A stretch of 64,000 bases of DNA. Source: Chrysophaeum taylorii. Lineage: Eukaryota; Sar; Pelagophyceae; Pelagomonadales; Pelagomonadaceae. Below are positions 21,901 to 32,809 of the stretch, one piece after another. The position numbers and the translations under genes are program-made. The notes below the pieces were generated by a model that was not told the DNA's origin, ran no database searches, and was given only the letters and a program-made list of their open reading frames with translations. The stretch is from NCBI GenBank assembly GCA_029834535.1, contig JAQMWT010000044.1:1-64000 (forward strand), given 5' to 3'. Positions within the stretch are counted from its first letter, which is position 1; the number at the start of each line of letters is the position of its first letter.

Positions 21901-23013
21901 GGGGGGGCGCGAGAACATCGTTTTGCTGGGCGAGGGAGCCGCCACCCCCCAGCGCTAAAATTTTGTGCCTGGGGGGGAGTCTGCGACCTACTATAGCACG
22001 AAAGTTTCGTGCTAAGGGGGTGTCTGACCTGACCACCGTGCACGCACTCTAGAGAAGAGGCCTCGAATGCTTGCCGAGCGCCCAGGTGGTTAGCAGAGCT
22101 ATAGAAATACGGACGGCCACGGACTGGGTGCCGGCGACGAGCGCCTCTGCTATAGCCTCGCGCTCTTCGCGCGGGCTTTAATGGAGTTAAAAGAATCGGT
22201 CCAGAGGAGGCGCGGCGGCTGCAGGAAAATAAATAAATAAATCACTGTGGCTTAGCCATGCGCGCGACTCCGAGCCAGAGTAAAGCTTGTCGTCGGGATA
22301 TTGTACGCGTCCTGTCCTCGAGACGACGATGATGACGATAACGAACCGCCCCCCGCGAACATGGCGAGGTCAACGAGCCAGACTCCGTCGACGAGCCCGC
22401 CCTCGATGAGGAGGAGGATGATGAGAGCCCAGCTCCCGAGGAGAACCGAACCGAACCTCCGCGACTACCTCATGGACCTCGGAGACGCCACATTCTACTA
22501 TGAGGCCGCCAGATTCCTTGCGACCCATTCTAACAGCGTCGCCAAACACCCCCCTCGAAACCCAATTTCCCTGCCAAACTGTAGCCTACGTTGGAGAGCC
22601 ACTCAGGTGCCGCGGTGCCCGTCGTCCTAGAGGGGGGTCCCTCCGCGCTATAGGGTAGGCCTAGGGGAGGGGATACCGACGCCCCAGAGCCATGCTTTCG
22701 TGCAGGGGGGGGGGCGTTCTTTTCGTGTTCTCGCGCGCCCCCCCCCCCAGTTTGCGGCTGTCGCCAAGCCTCAGCGAGACCGGCAAAATGCGTCTTGATC
22801 CGGCTATTTATTATTCTCGAATGTGAGAGCGTCGTTTTGTTTTTTTTTTGCGGGAATAATGAAAACAACTACGTGCGCCACTTCGACTCCGAATTCAACG
22901 ATCGCGAGCTGATTGTCTTCCTTCTTGACTTTCGGACTATCAGCTGCTGGCACATGTCGTCCAATCAGAGAGCTCGGGCCAGGAAGTTGCTTGCTCAAGG
23001 ACGAACATGTGAT
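18927..23013. other. About 4 kb with no gene I can support
   Basis: An ATG frame at 18927-19184 (+, 85 codons) has a hydrophobic stretch (FIGSGVCVVINAVFFLLW) that could be a membrane segment, but nothing else supports it. Around 21500-21700 (+) the pieces KTRFRARYQPAYSFIDAYDH and ISNEQWVALAEFEAIF look coding and faintly like a hAT transposase, in different frames. G- or C-homopolymer runs occur near 21900, 21965 and 22705-22750. No RNA gene was recognised. Confidence 0.3.
21994..22014. repeat. Short perfect hairpin
   Basis: TAGCACGAAA and TTTCGTGCTA are perfect complements separated by a single G, in a region with several G runs. It could be a cruciform-prone site or the tip of an old inverted-repeat element. 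No function is inferred. Confidence 0.6.
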
Positions 23014-23664
23014 TCACGCACGGACTGCATTCCACCACCACGAAAAGGCTAAGACTTCCTCCTCCGAGCCTGCGCCTGCCCGCAGTCTCTTGGCGGCGCG
23101 CGGCAGAGCTACTACTGTGAGCGCTGCCCGAGCATTGGAAATCTTGTCTCCTGACCGAGGGAAAGAAACACGGTCATGCTCGGCGCGGACCGCCACGGAC
23201 AAAGTTGTTGCCAGCATACTGCTGCGCACGATGAACAAGAATTTCTTCATTGCGGCGGCGGCGGCGGCGGCGGCGGCCCGGATTTTAAGCACGGGGACGA
23301 CGACCTCGCGTGACACGAGACCGAGCTTTTCAAAAACGCCGGGACACACCACCATGATTGATTCCCCGAAGCCTGTTTGGAGATGGAGGTTGATGAGGAA
23401 GAACCCGACGAGGTCGTCGTTCACATAAGTAAGTAAGAAACGCTGAACACCATCCACGGTGACTCCTCCGGCGTCTTGTCTTGGGGCGGGCACTGGGTTT
23501 CGGGGGCAAGACCATCGCGGGTCAGTCAGACTCTTGGTGCCGATCGATCGATAGTGGGATGACGATCTCTTAAGTTGCGGGAAGTTGTTTTTTTGTCGCC
23601 GTCGTCGTCCATTTTGGGCGCGTCGGACGCAAAAAAGAACGAACGCCCAACAGTCAGACCTCAT
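23014..23664 (-). CDS. Hypothetical protein, weakly supported
   Basis: An ATG frame of 216 codons divergent from the WDR61 gene, whose start lies 66 bases to the right. The central part (about residues 90-140) reads like coding sequence, for example YVNDDLVGFFLINLHLQTGF, followed by a (CGG)n-encoded alanine run at about 23255-23280. No family is recognised. Frame length alone is weak evidence in this GC-rich DNA, and the N-terminal third has low-complexity Arg content. Confidence 0.25.
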   Translation of the reverse strand: MRSDCWAFVLFCVRRAQNGRRRRQKNNFPQLKRSSSHYRSIGTKSLTDPRWSCPRNPVPAPRQDAGGVTVDGVQRFLLTYVNDDLVGFFLINLHLQTGFGESIMVVCPGVFEKLGLVSREVVVPVLKIRAAAAAAAAAMKKFLFIVRSSMLATTLSVAVRAEHDRVSFPRSGDKISNARAALTVVALPRAAKRLRAGAGSEEEVLAFSWWWNAVRA

Positions 23665-23730
23665 TATTTCTGAAACCCTTCTTCGGAGGGAGGAAGGGTA
23701 AGCGTTATTACTATTATTAGAGAAGAAGAA

Positions 23731-24858
23731 ATGCTGGACATCAACGAGTTTCCCGCGCTGGACCCGAAGCGGTTTGCGATGGAAGCAACGCAGCGGTGCG
23801 AGGCGCACGCCGAGGCCGCGTGGAGCGTTGCTTGGACGGTGCAGGACAAGATTATTAGTGGGGGTGTGGACGAGACGGTGGGGGTTCGCGACACGAAACT
23901 CTTGCTGACACACCAGTTCGCTGGACATCAAATGGGCTGCGTGAGCGTCGACACCGACGCGCGCGGGTCGATCCTCGCGACGTCGTCGATCGACTGCGTG
24001 GTAAGACTCTTCGACCTTGAAGCGGGCCAGAGCTTGGGGGAAATCGACGCCGGACCAGTCGAATCGTGGAAGGTGTCAGTGTCCCCCGACGGCGAGTTCG
24101 TCGCCGCGGGGACCCATGGGGGGAACATCAACGTCTGGAGGCTGACGGGGGAAAAGGTAGCGACCATCGACTGTTCCGAATCCTTCACGATGGACGTCGC
24201 GTTCAACGCCGACGGATCGATGTTAGCGGCCGCGTCTCTGGACGGTTCTGTTCGCGTATTCGACGTCGCCACCGCGACGCGCGTGTATATGGCAAAGGAT
24301 CACAAGGGCACGGTGCGGTGCGTGAGCTGGGGGGGGGAGGGTATTCTATACAGCTCTTCGGACGACACGAGATGTCTGGCGTACGACCGAAAGTCCAACT
24401 CTTTTTCTTCGCAATTCACTCGCCACACGAATTGGTGCTGCGCTGGGCGGGCGTGCGGCAATTTCCTCGCCACATGCTCGGCCGACCGCCGCGTCAACAT
24501 ATGGGATATCCGAAAGCACGACGTCGTCTGCTGTTTGGAACATCACGACGATCAGATCTGGGACGTCGCGTGGTCCCCCGACGGGAAAGGACTTATATCT
24601 TGCGGCGACGACGCAGCCATCCAAATGTACGCCGAGTGCGAACCCCCCGACCTCAACCTCCCCCTCTGCTACCAGCGCGTCCTCGGCCTCAAGCCGATGC
24701 CCCCGGCCAAGCGTCCGCGCCTCGACGAGGAAGTTTCCATGGAAGTCGAGGAACCCGGGAGTATCCTCCTCCGAGAAGAAGAAGAACAAGAAGAAGAAGA
24801 AGAAGAAGAAGAGCCTGCGCCTGCGCCTGCGCCTGCGCCGTCGGGGGGGGCGTCGTAG
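23731..24858 (+). CDS. WDR61: WD40-repeat protein, WDR61/SKI8-like
   Basis: An intronless 375-residue protein starting at the first ATG (MLDINEFPAL). Residues about 20-301 form a WD40 beta-propeller. The run ETVGVRDTKLL...FAGHQMGCVSVD, then SSIDCVVRLFDLE, IDAGPVESW, GTHGGNINVW, SLDGSVRVFDVAT, SADRRVNIWDIR and HHDDQIWDVAWSPDG aligns block for block with animal WDR61. In that family the protein is a subunit of the SKI complex that feeds cytoplasmic mRNA to the 3'-5' exosome and, in several lineages, of the PAF1 transcription complex. After the propeller there is an extra ~74-residue tail with a KRPR basic patch, a Glu run and a (PA)n run encoded by GAA and CCTGCG microsatellites. Human WDR61 ends at the propeller, so the tail is lineage-specific. 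Confidence 0.9.
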   Translation: MLDINEFPALDPKRFAMEATQRCEAHAEAAWSVAWTVQDKIISGGVDETVGVRDTKLLLTHQFAGHQMGCVSVDTDARGSILATSSIDCVVRLFDLEAGQSLGEIDAGPVESWKVSVSPDGEFVAAGTHGGNINVWRLTGEKVATIDCSESFTMDVAFNADGSMLAAASLDGSVRVFDVATATRVYMAKDHKGTVRCVSWGGEGILYSSSDDTRCLAYDRKSNSFSSQFTRHTNWCCAGRACGNFLATCSADRRVNIWDIRKHDVVCCLEHHDDQIWDVAWSPDGKGLISCGDDAAIQMYAECEPPDLNLPLCYQRVLGLKPMPPAKRPRLDEEVSMEVEEPGSILLREEEEQEEEEEEEEPAPAPAPAPSGGAS

Positions 24859-25109
24859 ACTGCCCTATTTGAAATCTCCGGTAGGAGTAGTAGTAGTAGT
24901 ACCTGTTCGGTCGCCTTTCTGTAGCACTCGAGGACTCAGTGGTGAAGGACAAAGTTCCCGTCTTTGTGAGGCCGACAGGGATCTTCCAGCGCTGGGACTA
25001 CCCTAAGCCGCCCCTTGCGCGGGGGCCTATAGTTCGTTAGCTAGTTTGCGTACTTAGCTCGGTCCTCCACTCGACAGTAGGCTGCCGTCGTCTTCCTAAC
25101 GCGCTGCCC
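24859..25109. other. Spacer after WDR61
   Basis: Contains a short (TAG)n run at about 24887-24900. No gene seen. Confidence 0.4.
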
Positions 25110-25740
25110 GTGCTTGCCAGCGGCGATCGTATCGATCTGTTGCGAGCGACAGCATCGCTTGCAATCTTCAAGTGTCTTCCCTCGTTGGTCGGGTCGTCAG
25201 TCGCGAGTCGGTTTCGACCCGAGCGCCGTGTCTGTCTGTCTGTCTGTCTGTCTGTCTACGGGGGGGGCGCGACAATGGCCCTCGAGGAGCGGGTCCAGGA
25301 ATGACAGTTTTAGTTGTTGGTGGCCTCGACGCCGGATCGAAATCGTCGTCAGCAGTATCGCGCGTGCCGGTTCGTCGATAGAAACTTCGCGTCCTGGTTG
25401 CTCGACAATTGGGTTTCGGGCGAGCGGAAAGCTAGTAGCTCGAGCTAGCTAGCGATCGATCGATCGGGAGCCCGAAGATGGGCTCGGAGCGAAACGTGTT
25501 CGTAACGGACTGTAGAATTCGAATTGGGCAGCGCGAGTCGAAGCAATTTTGAGGATGCCGAAATCCGGCGGCAGTACGTTCGGTCGAAAGTGCCGAAACA
25601 CACGTGTCGCTAGCAGCGGGGACGAGGTTAATCCAGCAGGGCTCCGCATGCCCAGAAGCAGGCCCGGGCGGCTCTGCGTCCGGCCTCGACAACATCGCGC
25701 TCTCCGTCATCGTTGCCGACGCGGCACCAGTCAGTAGGGT
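25110..25740 (+). pseudogene. Inverted copy of the 5' part of the LRR-type paralog family (copy 4)
   Basis: The + strand reads MPAAIVSICC..., VFPRWSGRQ, IVVSSI, GCSTIGFRASGKL and then TFGRKCRNTRVASSGDEVN in changing frames. The minus strand of 62310-62830 reads MPAAIGSLSV..., VFPRWPGLAR, GCSTIGFRTSG, TFGPNCQNTHLASS and VDEVN in the same order. The two are clearly paralogous, but this copy is broken and carries a (TGTC)n microsatellite at about 25230-25257. Beyond 25740 similarity fades. Confidence 0.6.
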
Positions 25741-27470
25741 GCGGCATCGCCTTGGGGTCGTTTCCTTGGCTCCAAAGAAACGTCCGTCGCTTTTCGGTGG
25801 CGTCCGCCATTTCTTCGCTCTCACACGTTGTGCCTCCTCAGCACGCTTGTCGCTTCCAATCAGGTTACTGCTACCAAACCGTACCCTCGCACACAACGAC
25901 GCGTGGCGCGAACTAATAACAACCCGAATTTCTCAGGTGCCTCGTCTCATCACTTTGCTGCCTGCCTGCCTGCCAGATATGGGGTATTATTCAATAAAGG
26001 GCGAACGCCAAGCTGGGTTTTATAAAGACGTTCGTTTGCACGCGAGGCTACGCGGTGCCGACCTCCCTCTCTTAGACGACGTAGGCGACAGTCGTCGGCT
26101 GTGGCGACGTTCGTTCAAAAATATATCTGAGCTCTTTACTCCCCTCCCGCAACTGTAGTTTTGAGGACGTCGATTCTCGTCTGAACAAGGCGGCACCGGC
26201 TTGAGACGATACTGGGCTTCGTCTGGAATTTCGAGATACGGAGCCAAGCGAACTGTCATAAACGTCGGTGCCTAGCTGAAGAAGTTGTTGTTGTTGGCTA
26301 CAATAACGCCAACGTTGCATTCGCACACAGTGCGCGTGCGCAATGTTCCGCGTTTGTTCTCCTTCGGCGCCTTGGCCTGTAAACTACTGTCGATACCAAA
26401 AAATTTTGGTGAATCTCTCGCCGCCGACAGGTCCGCTGGGCAGGCGCACATATGCACTGAAGCCGTCTCCCTCGGAAGATGCGCCGCCCTCCTCTCTCTT
26501 CCTGCTGCGCCAATGGACAAGCGCAAGTGTCCCAGAGGTCACATATCACGAGGATTCAAAAATTGTTGTAGGACATCGATTATTACCGCTTCGGATTTGT
26601 TACAAAAATTCGCCTGCTAAAAAGGAGATAGCGCGCGAAGGGATTCGGGAAAGCGTGGCTAAAGAGGTACCAGAGGGCGATGATGCCTGGCTGTAGGATG
26701 ATGTACCCCGAGGCCATCGTCGAGCCGCGGGGTATTCAAGGAGAGGGAGGGTCCCGCCCACGCGCAGCCATGACGTGTCGCGCGTGCGACGGAGTGTGAC
26801 GTCCTGCTGGAAAAAATAGGGCGCCCTGGGTGTTGCTGCCTGAGGCAGCGACGTGGCTCGGGGTGGTTAACGAGCCAAGGGCCTGGCGGTAGATGCGGCA
26901 AATATTTCGTACAGCCTAGGCCAAGTCGGCACAGTCCCAGGTTGAGAGGGGTGAAGGGCGGGTTAAGAACGCTCGCGTCTTAAAAGAGTTGCTCGCGCGA
27001 CGAACCAAGGCACGACGGTGCGTTGGGTAATAAGGTTGCCGGCCGTAGAGGCGGGCGGACAGCAGGGCGACGACGACGTCAGAAAAAAATGCCGGGGACC
27101 TGGGATACCGATCTCGCGGAAGGACGAGTCGTCCTGCCGTGCTATTCGTTGAGCAACCGGAGGAGGAGGTTCGTAATGATGATCTTGACGTCGAGAGAAC
27201 GGCGTCGGTGCCAAACGTGCGAGGTAATAGCCAAAAAAGAAAGTATCACATCATCAAAGTGGCGAAGAGCCACGGGATGATAAAGGAGCGAAAAAGACGC
27301 CACCCACCACCATCGGCGATCGGAGAAGAGCGGCCAAAGGTCGCAACGACGAGAGTTCATACTCTCGAGACGCTTCGCGCCGAGAAGCACGTTGAAGCTT
27401 GGGAATGGTCAACGATGACGCCCATGGAGGGAGATAGGCTGGCGGACCGTCGACCGAGTTGAAAAACGTT
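25741..27470. other. No gene recognised
   Basis: Short frames on both strands only. No family, repeat unit or RNA gene was recognised. Composition resembles the decayed regions on either side. Confidence 0.4.
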
Positions 27471-27474
27471 GGCG

Positions 27475-28640
27475 GGGTGACCATCCATAACCAGCGCGTC
27501 GTACGGAGATCAATGCGAAGCCGTGATCAATGCGAAGCCCATCCCATGCGTTCTCGAGTGCCAAGCAGCAAATGGATACGAGAAGGTGGCGCCAACGGCG
27601 GCGTAACTTGTTGCCTCCGCGAAAGGAGTCGGCACCCAGAGGTGGGGGAGGTAGCCAGGGACCTCGACATCTCCCGCCGGGTTGCAGCAGCAGCAGCAGC
27701 AGAAGAAGAAGAGGAGATGCAGGAGGGCCACCGTGTCAACACGAAGGCGCGCAGGAGCGAATACCGCCACACTCTCATTTCCGTGCAGACGGAGGCGCTG
27801 GATGACGATATCGTCCGTAGATCTGAAGCGGCTCGGCTCCGAGTGCCGCGACGACGACGAAGTTGAGAACGGCGTCGTCGTCGTCGAAGCGGCGGAGCGC
27901 GCTCGAGGCATTACCTATAGGCCAGCCAGCCCAGTGCGGGGGGTGTAGGCTGAACGCCGAAGCGCACGGGGTGTTCAGTCGAGGAGTGTCGGATTCCGGA
28001 GGGCACAAAGGGGGGTACTGTAGACGGTGGCGCCAAACACGACCGCGGGACAACAGGAGAAGTTTTTGGCAGGCGAGGGCGGACGCCGCAGCCGCGTACC
28101 GAGTGGTGCCAGCGGAACGGAGCGCAAATGGTGGGCATCACGGGCAGCGCGGATAATGGCTCGACGGGCGAGGTAAGCGTCAGGCGCAGCGTCGGCTGCC
28201 CGTTCAGCGTCGGACTGCCGCGTCGACTCGAGCGGTACGGGTCACGCGCTCGTCGGCGAGTTTTTCGGTGGTTGGCTGTGAGCCTCGGGGAGAGTATGCA
28301 CAGACACCCAGCGTTGGCCACCGCATGGGGTGGCGTGCGGTTGGTGCCATCGGTGTCGCCGCCGTCGACAGCGAGAATGCTGACCGCCCGCGCAGACAAC
28401 GGAACATCAGCGGAGAGCGGACGAGACGGGTGCGGGGCAGAGCAAAGCGGCCAAGTGGAGCACGGACTGAAAGATCTGCTCCCGTGCGGCGGAGGAGGAG
28501 TTCGAAGCGCGCGACGCTCTTCGGCGAAGAAAGACGTATTTCAAATCGACGACGGCGCAAACCACCCGCACGGCAACTCCTGATCACTTCGAAGACCAGT
28601 AAACTTGCGTCGACGGCAAAATCACTCGTAAGAAAGATTT
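27475..28640 (-). mobile_element. Decayed LINE copy (reverse transcriptase to C-terminal region)
   Basis: Minus-strand pieces in changing frames resemble the protist LINE family. At 27530-27680 DVEVPGYLPHLWV matches the EVPGYLPRLTSV of the LINE at 47446. Around 27900-27960 FGVQPTPPALGWLAY resembles the GVQQGDPLGPLL block of the RT. Further upstream there are weaker RT-like stretches. It is heavily broken, older than the other LINE pieces, with a CAG run at about 27687-27704. The outer borders are uncertain. Confidence 0.45.
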
Positions 28641-28950
28641 TTGGATAGGCTGGCGGAGGACTCGGTTTCGAAGGGCAAAGTTGGCCGTCGAGTCGAACTT
28701 TCACGAATTTCGGCGAGTCGCCCGTATCATGGGAAGGACTGTGAAATGATTCGCGGGACTTCCAATGCGCGGGTGCTCTCGACCAAGGGAGCAGCTGCGC
28801 GGGATGTGCTGACCCTAATCTTCCTTATTTTTAAAGAAGTTCAACCTCTAAACCCGGCGTGGGCGGGCCCCCTCCTCTCTTTGACCCATCCCTCGGCTCG
28901 GCGACGGCCCTCTAGTGCTTTTTCTCTTCCTTCCGTGCCGTCCTCAACAA

Positions 28951-29990
28951 TGTCCGCGAAGAATTCATACGTCGTCGATGTTCCGGTTTCGATCTTTCGG
29001 AAAGTTGTGCAACTAGTACTTGTATTCGAATTGTAGTTGAGCTTAAGAATAGGTGGTACTAGTAGTTTTGAAATCGCCGAACGCCGGCATGGGAGGGATT
29101 GTTTTGCACGTTCGCATGGATCTCAATCGCGAGCGTGTTCATGTCTACGGTATCGTGCCCGGCTGGTAACGTCGCCACTTTTTTGGTGGAAACAATTGCG
29201 CTTGTCGTTTTTTGTCTTGTCGGCGTACAACAACTTTCCCAAAAAATGAAAATCTACTCCGCGACGACGACGAACCCACTTTTATTATTCCCTTTTTTCG
29301 TGAGTTCGTGTGGAGATCTGCTCCTTCGATGGATACTTCTGATCTTTCGATGGATTCTGAGTTCCAAGCCACTTTTGTTTTTCACCAGGAATACAAACCG
29401 AAAGCAACGCGTACGTTATTCCAGCTGTTGCTCGTCGTCGCCATAGTCAAGCTCACACTGGGTACATCATTTCTGTGTATTCTCGCACCGTGCGTCAGTG
29501 GAATGGATCGAAGCGAGCGGTGATTCACTACGCCCCTCGGAACGTGTATTGGCGCTGCGTATGCGACTTTTTTCAAGGTGTGGCCAGGGATCCAGTCTGA
29601 AAAGGATTTTTGGTGAGCATGCATCATATCTGAATGGCTTTGCACCACACGACCGTACTTGTAGAGAAGCAAAGAACCTGTCTGAAGAGCCCGACAATAC
29701 TACTAGTCAACGCTTTTACTGGCCACCACCGTATCCCAAACCCCTTCTATTACGGTCGCGAGTTAGGTTTCCGTTTTACTCTCGAAGTACCTCCTTTGTC
29801 AACATTTTCCTTGCTACATTTTACTGATCATGATCCTGCCATGCAGGCTCAGCGAAACCTCAAATGCGACAGACTTCGTCCTGAATTCTGTTTCTGCTTT
29901 TTTCATACTTCAGCTCGACGACGACGACCTGGGTCTTCCCGTGGAGTTTAGATGGGAACCTGCTTCTTCCTGGCCTGCGCAGGGAGAGCA
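28951..29990 (+). pseudogene. Candidate multi-exon or broken gene, unidentified
   Basis: An ATG at 28951 sits after a pyrimidine-rich leader and opens MSAKNSYVVDVPVSIFRK. Coding-like pieces then follow in different frames: RMDLNRERVHVYGIVPG (about 29113-29163, followed by GTAACG), EFQATFVFHQEYKPKATRTL (about 29358-29417), HRIPNPFYYGRELGF (about 29728-29772) and DDDDLGLPVEFRWEPAS (about 29918-29968). The order and strand are consistent. Introns could join them, or the gene may be dead. I do not recognise the product. Confidence 0.35.
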
Positions 29991-29999
29991 CAAGAGATG

Positions 30000-30945
30000 A
30001 GCTCGTGAAAATGTCGTCGAAATGTGGCAACAAGGTCCGGCTGCAATGGCCGCCCCGCTGCTGAAAAACGCCTTGGTTGATTGTCTGGTCTAACTCGTGA
30101 AAGACCTACCTCAAGACCGACGGCCAACTGGTTACGGCAAACGCCCAGCGCCCACCTCAGCCAGCGAAAACTTCATACTCCAGACAACCAACTGACTCCC
30201 GTTACCTCCCCAGTTACCCCAGCCGACTTCCCTCTTGTCTTAGATCATAAACGGACGCCGTCAGCTTTGTCTCGTGGGGATCCCTGTCGGTGCACCATGT
30301 TCTAGTCTCCCTATCTGAACAACCAGCGGCGACCCAGGGCCGTCGCCGACGACAGTAACTTTTTTGTGTCAAACACGGGTACGGTGAATTTTCCCCAAAA
30401 AAAAACGGGTAGGGAGACCCGCAGAGCGGGTTTGACGTGTGCGGGTACGGCGGGTCTAGGCACACCCGGAAAACGCACGCATTTGGGGCTTCGGGGGTGC
30501 GGGTACATGATGGGTCTGGGTACACGGAGGGTACGGGTACACGGAGGGTTGCACGGCGGGGAGGCAGGTACGCTCGAGTATGGGTACGGTGGGCGGGGAC
30601 ACCCACCTGGTAAGAGGTCGTTTTAGTACGACGTTTCAGTACACGTTTCCAGACTCTTTTGACCATCGGGTGTACCCGATACCCTCCCTACCAGTTACTC
30701 AACTTCTCGTTCGTACGAGTGCCGTACCCGACGAATTTCCGGGTGTGGATGCGATACCATACCCGGTGGTCCGGACCCGAGACGTAGACCGCAACCAGGT
30801 GTAAATTCCAAGGTGCCCGTACCTGAAAACCCTCGCTTTGCGTACGACGCTGCTGCGGCCCCGAAAACGAATTCAAAACAATCCAAGCGTGTTGGACCCA
30901 AACAACGAAGAGCGTAGCACTACATGTGGCTGAGAGAGTTAGACA
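30000..30945. repeat. Degenerate GGGTACGG-type repeat tract
   Basis: Between about 30370 and 30790 the words GGGTACGG, GGGTACAC and their complement CCGTACCC/TACCCG recur many times without a fixed period. First they have G on the + strand, then C on the + strand, so the tract is roughly an inverted pair of degenerate arrays. No coding function is evident. Similar words do not stand out elsewhere in the window. Confidence 0.45.
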
Positions 30946-31000
30946 AGTGCAGGCCAGTACGTCCACTTGATCCCAAATCTCAAACCCCGCAAAGTTCGTG
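30946..31000 (-). mobile_element. Solo terminal fragment of the Helitron-like family
   Basis: AAGTGCAGGCCAGTA, then a variant ACTTGATCCCAAATCTCAAACCCC, matches the left end of units A-F with a few differences. Only this end is present, with no helicase part. Confidence 0.65.
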
Positions 31001-32809
31001 CTGCTGCATTCGACCCGGTCCCTCGCAAACACTGCCCGCAACAGAGATGAACTTCAACTTTGCTCGATGAACTTCTTGAAGGCAACGTCGACATTCAGTC
31101 GCCGAGGAGCGCGGGCGACCAACGAAGTGGTGGCGCGCTCGATGGCGCCGAGGTCGTCGAGCTCGATCCGCGCGGCCAGAGCGCGCTCTCATGGCCGGAA
31201 ACGGTCGTCGACCGCTGTAGTATCACCGTCGCCATCGCATTTGAGCTCTCCCCAGCCGTCGTCGACGACGGCGCGATCGATGTTTTTTACGACTGTAGCT
31301 TTGGAGCTCGCGGGTTGTTACGTCGGTCGGACCGGACCGGACCGGACCGGACCGGGGAGCGCGATGTCGTCGTCCCCCTCCTCCTCCTCGATGATCTCGA
31401 CTTGGGCACGCACGCTTGTCCACCTCGACCCAAGGGGCGAACGCGCCAAAGAAATCCAACACTCGGCGTCGAGAGCAACGGGTCCGGAGAACCATCTGGC
31501 ACATGTTCTAGGCGACTTGCAGCTCATCGACGGAGCGTCCGAGGCCTTTTTGATCTAGAATCAAATCGCGATCGATGCAGCCGCGCGGCGGCGTCCAGAG
31601 GGTCGTCCGGCGACCTGCGCGTACGCGAATCCCGCGCAATGCACATAAAACTGCCGCGCCGAAGGGGTGGTGCCATCGGGTAACACAGTGCGACACCAAG
31701 ATGCCAAAATCAACCACCACTCGCCTACTTGATCCTAATAATTCCTTATTATATCTTGCAGCATTCTCCAAAGTCGGTAGTCGTTGTCAACTTCCTCGGG
31801 CTGCCGTCGCCGGCCTGCGTACCGCTGTCCGGGTGTCGCCATTCAAGCGGTTTCTCGACCCGCAACGTCTTGCTCACCGGAAAAACACGACTCGGTGCTT
31901 TCCTACGTCTTGAGTGAGTGGCCTCGTGCACGAGGGGAGCGTCCGGCACACGCAGGTCGAGCCCTTGTTTTCGAATTGCGTTGCCCACCCCTCGCCCGGC
32001 GTGCTTTCCGTTCTTTCGAGTCCACGCCGAGGCTCGTTCCGGACTTTTCAATCGCGGAGCCACCGGGAACGACGCCTACCCCGGGCCGTCTCCGCCGAGG
32101 TCAAAGACGATCGTATTCTGCCCGTCGTGGTATCCGACCACTAACGTCGATCGCGATGGCACCCCGAGCCCGGTCGACAAGCAACGAGCCAACGGAAACG
32201 CCAACAGCCCCTACGTCTCCCGGCCGCTGGGTCCCTGGCGGCGCCCGGACGGTTTGTCCGCCTCTTCTGCCTGCCCGCGCTCTCTTCTTCACGAGTTTCG
32301 TCGTGTCCCACCGCTCATTTTCGTGCCTCTCTGCTGCCTGTCGCGCCGCCGCTCCCGTGCTGCTGCACTATTCACCTTCCCGCCGCCCTCCCTCTCTTCT
32401 CTACTCCGTCTCTCTCGCTTCTCTCGTCGCGAAAACCCACCCGCCTGCCTTGGGAGACCGTGTCTCTCCTCCGCGCCTGCTGCCTGGCGCGCGCCGGGGG
32501 GGCGTGGGGGGCGGACCGCCCAGTCCACCGCCGGCCTCCGTAACCTTTTCGGGTGTTTTTTGTTCTGGGGGTGGGTGTGCGGCCTCTGACATTTGACGCG
32601 CGCTGCTCCTTCCTTCCTCGCGCGACCGTCGTGGCCGCCAAAACAGTCATGACTAGCGAACGTGAGATGCGGGTGCGAGACGGGACCTCCAACGATGCGG
32701 GTATGTCTGTCGAGGGTACGGCGGCGCTGAGATGACGCCAGAGTTCCGACACCGCGCGGATGACCCATCCACCGGCGCCTGGCCTCGATAGTGAAACGGA
32801 GCCGACCTT
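31001..32809. other. No gene recognised; five GGACC repeats
   Basis: 31329-31355 is five tandem GGACC units plus GG. Long frames exist on both strands because stop codons are scarce in this GC-rich DNA. None shows a family match or a convincing start. Confidence 0.4.

Noticed and set aside
31060-31683. A 207-codon + strand frame with GGACC repeats
   Set aside because: It is low in complexity, has no family match, and other frames are equally open here.
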